Of a DNA stretch of 64,000 nt, positions 62,660 through 64,000 are shown piece after piece. Made by a program: the position numbers and the translations under genes. The notes beneath the pieces are model-generated. The model saw only the letters and a program-made list of their open reading frames with translations, made no database searches and had not been told where the DNA came from. Position 1 is the stretch's first letter. Each line of letters opens with the position of its first letter. Source of the stretch: Pseudomonas sp. R37(2017) (GTDB lineage: Bacteria > Pseudomonadota > Gammaproteobacteria > Pseudomonadales > Pseudomonadaceae); NCBI RefSeq assembly GCF_002113375.1, contig NZ_NEHO01000003.1, positions 62,001-126,000 on the forward strand. The letters are read 5' to 3'.

Positions 62660-63919
62660 ATGGCAAACGTGCAAAGCGGCAAAATGATCGTCGGTCTCGA
62701 TATCGGCACCTCCAAGGTGGTGGCGCTGGTGGGCGAGGTCGCGGACGACGGCACGCTGGATATCGTCGGGATCGGCACCCATCCGTCCCGTGGCCTGAAA
62801 AAAGGCGTGGTGGTGAACATCGAGTCCACCGTGCAATCGATCCAGCGCGCCATCGAAGAAGCGCAGCTGATGGCGGGTTGCCGCATTCACTCGGCGTTCG
62901 TCGGCGTGGCCGGCAATCACATCCGCAGCCTGAACTCCCACGGCATCGTGGCGATTCGTGATCGCGAAGTCAGCTCGGCGGACCTTGAGCGTGTGCTCGA
63001 CGCAGCCCAGGCCGTGGCGATCCCGGCTGACCAGCGCGTGCTGCACACCCTGCCGCAGGATTACGTCATCGATAACCAGGAAGGCGTCCGCGAGCCGCTG
63101 GGCATGTCCGGCGTGCGCCTGGAAGCCAAGGTCCACGTGGTTACCTGTGCCGTCAATGCCGCACAGAACATTGAAAAGTGCGTGCGTCGCTGCGGTCTGG
63201 AAATCGACGACATCATTCTCGAGCAACTGGCATCCGCCTACTCGGTACTGACCGACGACGAGAAAGAGCTGGGCGTATGCCTGGTGGACATCGGTGGCGG
63301 TACCACCGACATCGCGATCTTCACCGAAGGCGCGATCCGTCATACCGCGGTGATCCCGATTGCCGGTGATCAGGTGACCAACGACATCGCCATGGCGTTG
63401 CGCACACCGACCCAGTACGCCGAAGAAATCAAGATCCGCTACGCCTGCGCCCTGGCCAAACTGGCCGGTGCCGGTGAAACCATCAAGGTGCCAAGCGTTG
63501 GCGACCGTCCGCCGCGCGAGCTGTCCCGCCAGGCCCTGGCCGAAGTGGTCGAGCCGCGCTACGACGAACTGTTCACGCTGATCCAGGCCGAACTGCGTCG
63601 CAGCGGCTACGAAGACCTGATCCCGGCCGGCATCGTGCTGACCGGCGGTACGTCGAAGATGGAAGGCGCTACCGAGTTGGCCGAGGAAATCTTCCACATG
63701 CCGGTGCGCCTGGGTGTGCCTCACGGCGTGAAAGGTCTGGATGACGTAGTGCGCAACCCGATCTATTCCACCGGCGTCGGCCTGTTGATGTACGGCCTGC
63801 AGAAGCAGTCCGACGGCATCTCGTTCTCGGGCATCGGCAGCCGCGAAAGCTATAGCAATGACGAGCCACAGGCTCCGCTGCTGGACCGCCTGAAGAAGTG
63901 GGTCCAGGGCAATTTCTGA
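62660..63919 (+). CDS. ftsA: Cell division protein FtsA
   Basis: An actin-like ATPase that anchors FtsZ to the membrane. The 419-residue protein begins KMIVGLDIGTSKVVALVGEV (phosphate 1). It has the 1C domain insert, CLVDIGGGTTDIAIFTEGAI (phosphate 2) and IVLTGGTSKMEGATELAEEI (adenosine motif). The amphipathic C-terminal membrane-targeting helix is LLDRLKKWVQGNF. It is followed by ftsZ after 73 bases. Confidence 0.98.
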   Translation: MANVQSGKMIVGLDIGTSKVVALVGEVADDGTLDIVGIGTHPSRGLKKGVVVNIESTVQSIQRAIEEAQLMAGCRIHSAFVGVAGNHIRSLNSHGIVAIRDREVSSADLERVLDAAQAVAIPADQRVLHTLPQDYVIDNQEGVREPLGMSGVRLEAKVHVVTCAVNAAQNIEKCVRRCGLEIDDIILEQLASAYSVLTDDEKELGVCLVDIGGGTTDIAIFTEGAIRHTAVIPIAGDQVTNDIAMALRTPTQYAEEIKIRYACALAKLAGAGETIKVPSVGDRPPRELSRQALAEVVEPRYDELFTLIQAELRRSGYEDLIPAGIVLTGGTSKMEGATELAEEIFHMPVRLGVPHGVKGLDDVVRNPIYSTGVGLLMYGLQKQSDGISFSGIGSRESYSNDEPQAPLLDRLKKWVQGNF

Positions 63920-63992
63920 AGATTTACCGAAACACCGTTTTACCGAAGCACGCAGTAGGCGAAAAAACTAGAGAATGTAAAGGAGAGGGAAA

Positions 63993-64000
63993 ATGTTCGA
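63993..64000 (+). CDS. ftsZ: FtsZ, first codons only (runs off the right edge)
   Basis: ATG TTC GA follows a strong AGGAGAGGG ribosome-binding site 73 bases after the ftsA stop. The first two residues, Met-Phe, fit the start of pseudomonad FtsZ, and ftsZ follows ftsA in every known dcw cluster of this group. The identification rests on context. Confidence 0.85.

Overview
The window is a piece of a Pseudomonas chromosome, most likely from the P. fluorescens group. It is GC-rich, carries many short REP palindromes of the fluorescens type, and its gene order follows, as far as I recall it, two P. aeruginosa blocks: upp-hpt-mqo through rsmC/hprA, and yhcB-trpS-zapE through petABC-sspAB-lpoA-rsmI-dcw. 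No tRNA, CRISPR array, insertion sequence or prophage was found. Nearly everything is housekeeping.

Layout. 1-3120: purine and pyrimidine salvage (uraA, upp, hpt) with three small conserved genes. 3187-9848: malate:quinone oxidoreductase, a 737-base gene-poor stretch, a YajG lipoprotein, an acyltransferase and small conserved proteins. 9954-16873: a chemoreceptor, a Loip/BepA-type M48 lipoprotein, a manganese exporter behind a yybP-ykoY riboswitch, rsmC, a hydroxyacid dehydrogenase and a LysE exporter. 17035-25264: an accessory cluster of acyl-CoA synthetase, DUF1302 barrel, DUF1329 periplasmic protein and a MalT-like LuxR regulator. 25353-30880: a metallo-hydrolase, an OmpA lipoprotein, yhcB, an alpha/beta hydrolase, trpS and zapE. 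30936-34094: an accessory operon of nitrilase, an internally duplicated membrane protein and asparaginase. 34355-37777: a GlxA-type regulator, an LCAD-type acyl-CoA dehydrogenase and a Tas-type aldo-keto reductase. 38023-46432: ribosomal proteins L13/S9, cytochrome bc1, sspAB, dolP, gmhA, yraN and lpoA. 46643-64000: rsmI, RNase P RNA, then the division and cell-wall (dcw) cluster from mraZ to the first codons of ftsZ, mostly with overlapping start and stop codons.

How the genes work together. The dcw block makes lipid II (MurE, MurF, MraY, MurD, MurG, MurC, Ddl) and the divisome that uses it (FtsL, FtsI, FtsW, FtsQ, FtsA, FtsZ); lpoA and zapE elsewhere in the window serve the same process. 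petABC and mqo feed the respiratory chain. The two accessory operons look catabolic. Several of their translation starts carry AANAANAA motifs of the kind bound by Hfq/Crc, which suggests carbon catabolite repression.

Most notable are the riboswitch with two interleaved perfect inverted repeats as its expression platform, the MraZ operator array on the dcw promoter, the nitrilase/duplicated-membrane-protein/asparaginase operon, the DUF1302/DUF1329/MalT-like cluster, and an SRAP protein that lacks the usual histidine segment. I saw no clearly new defence or mobile system.
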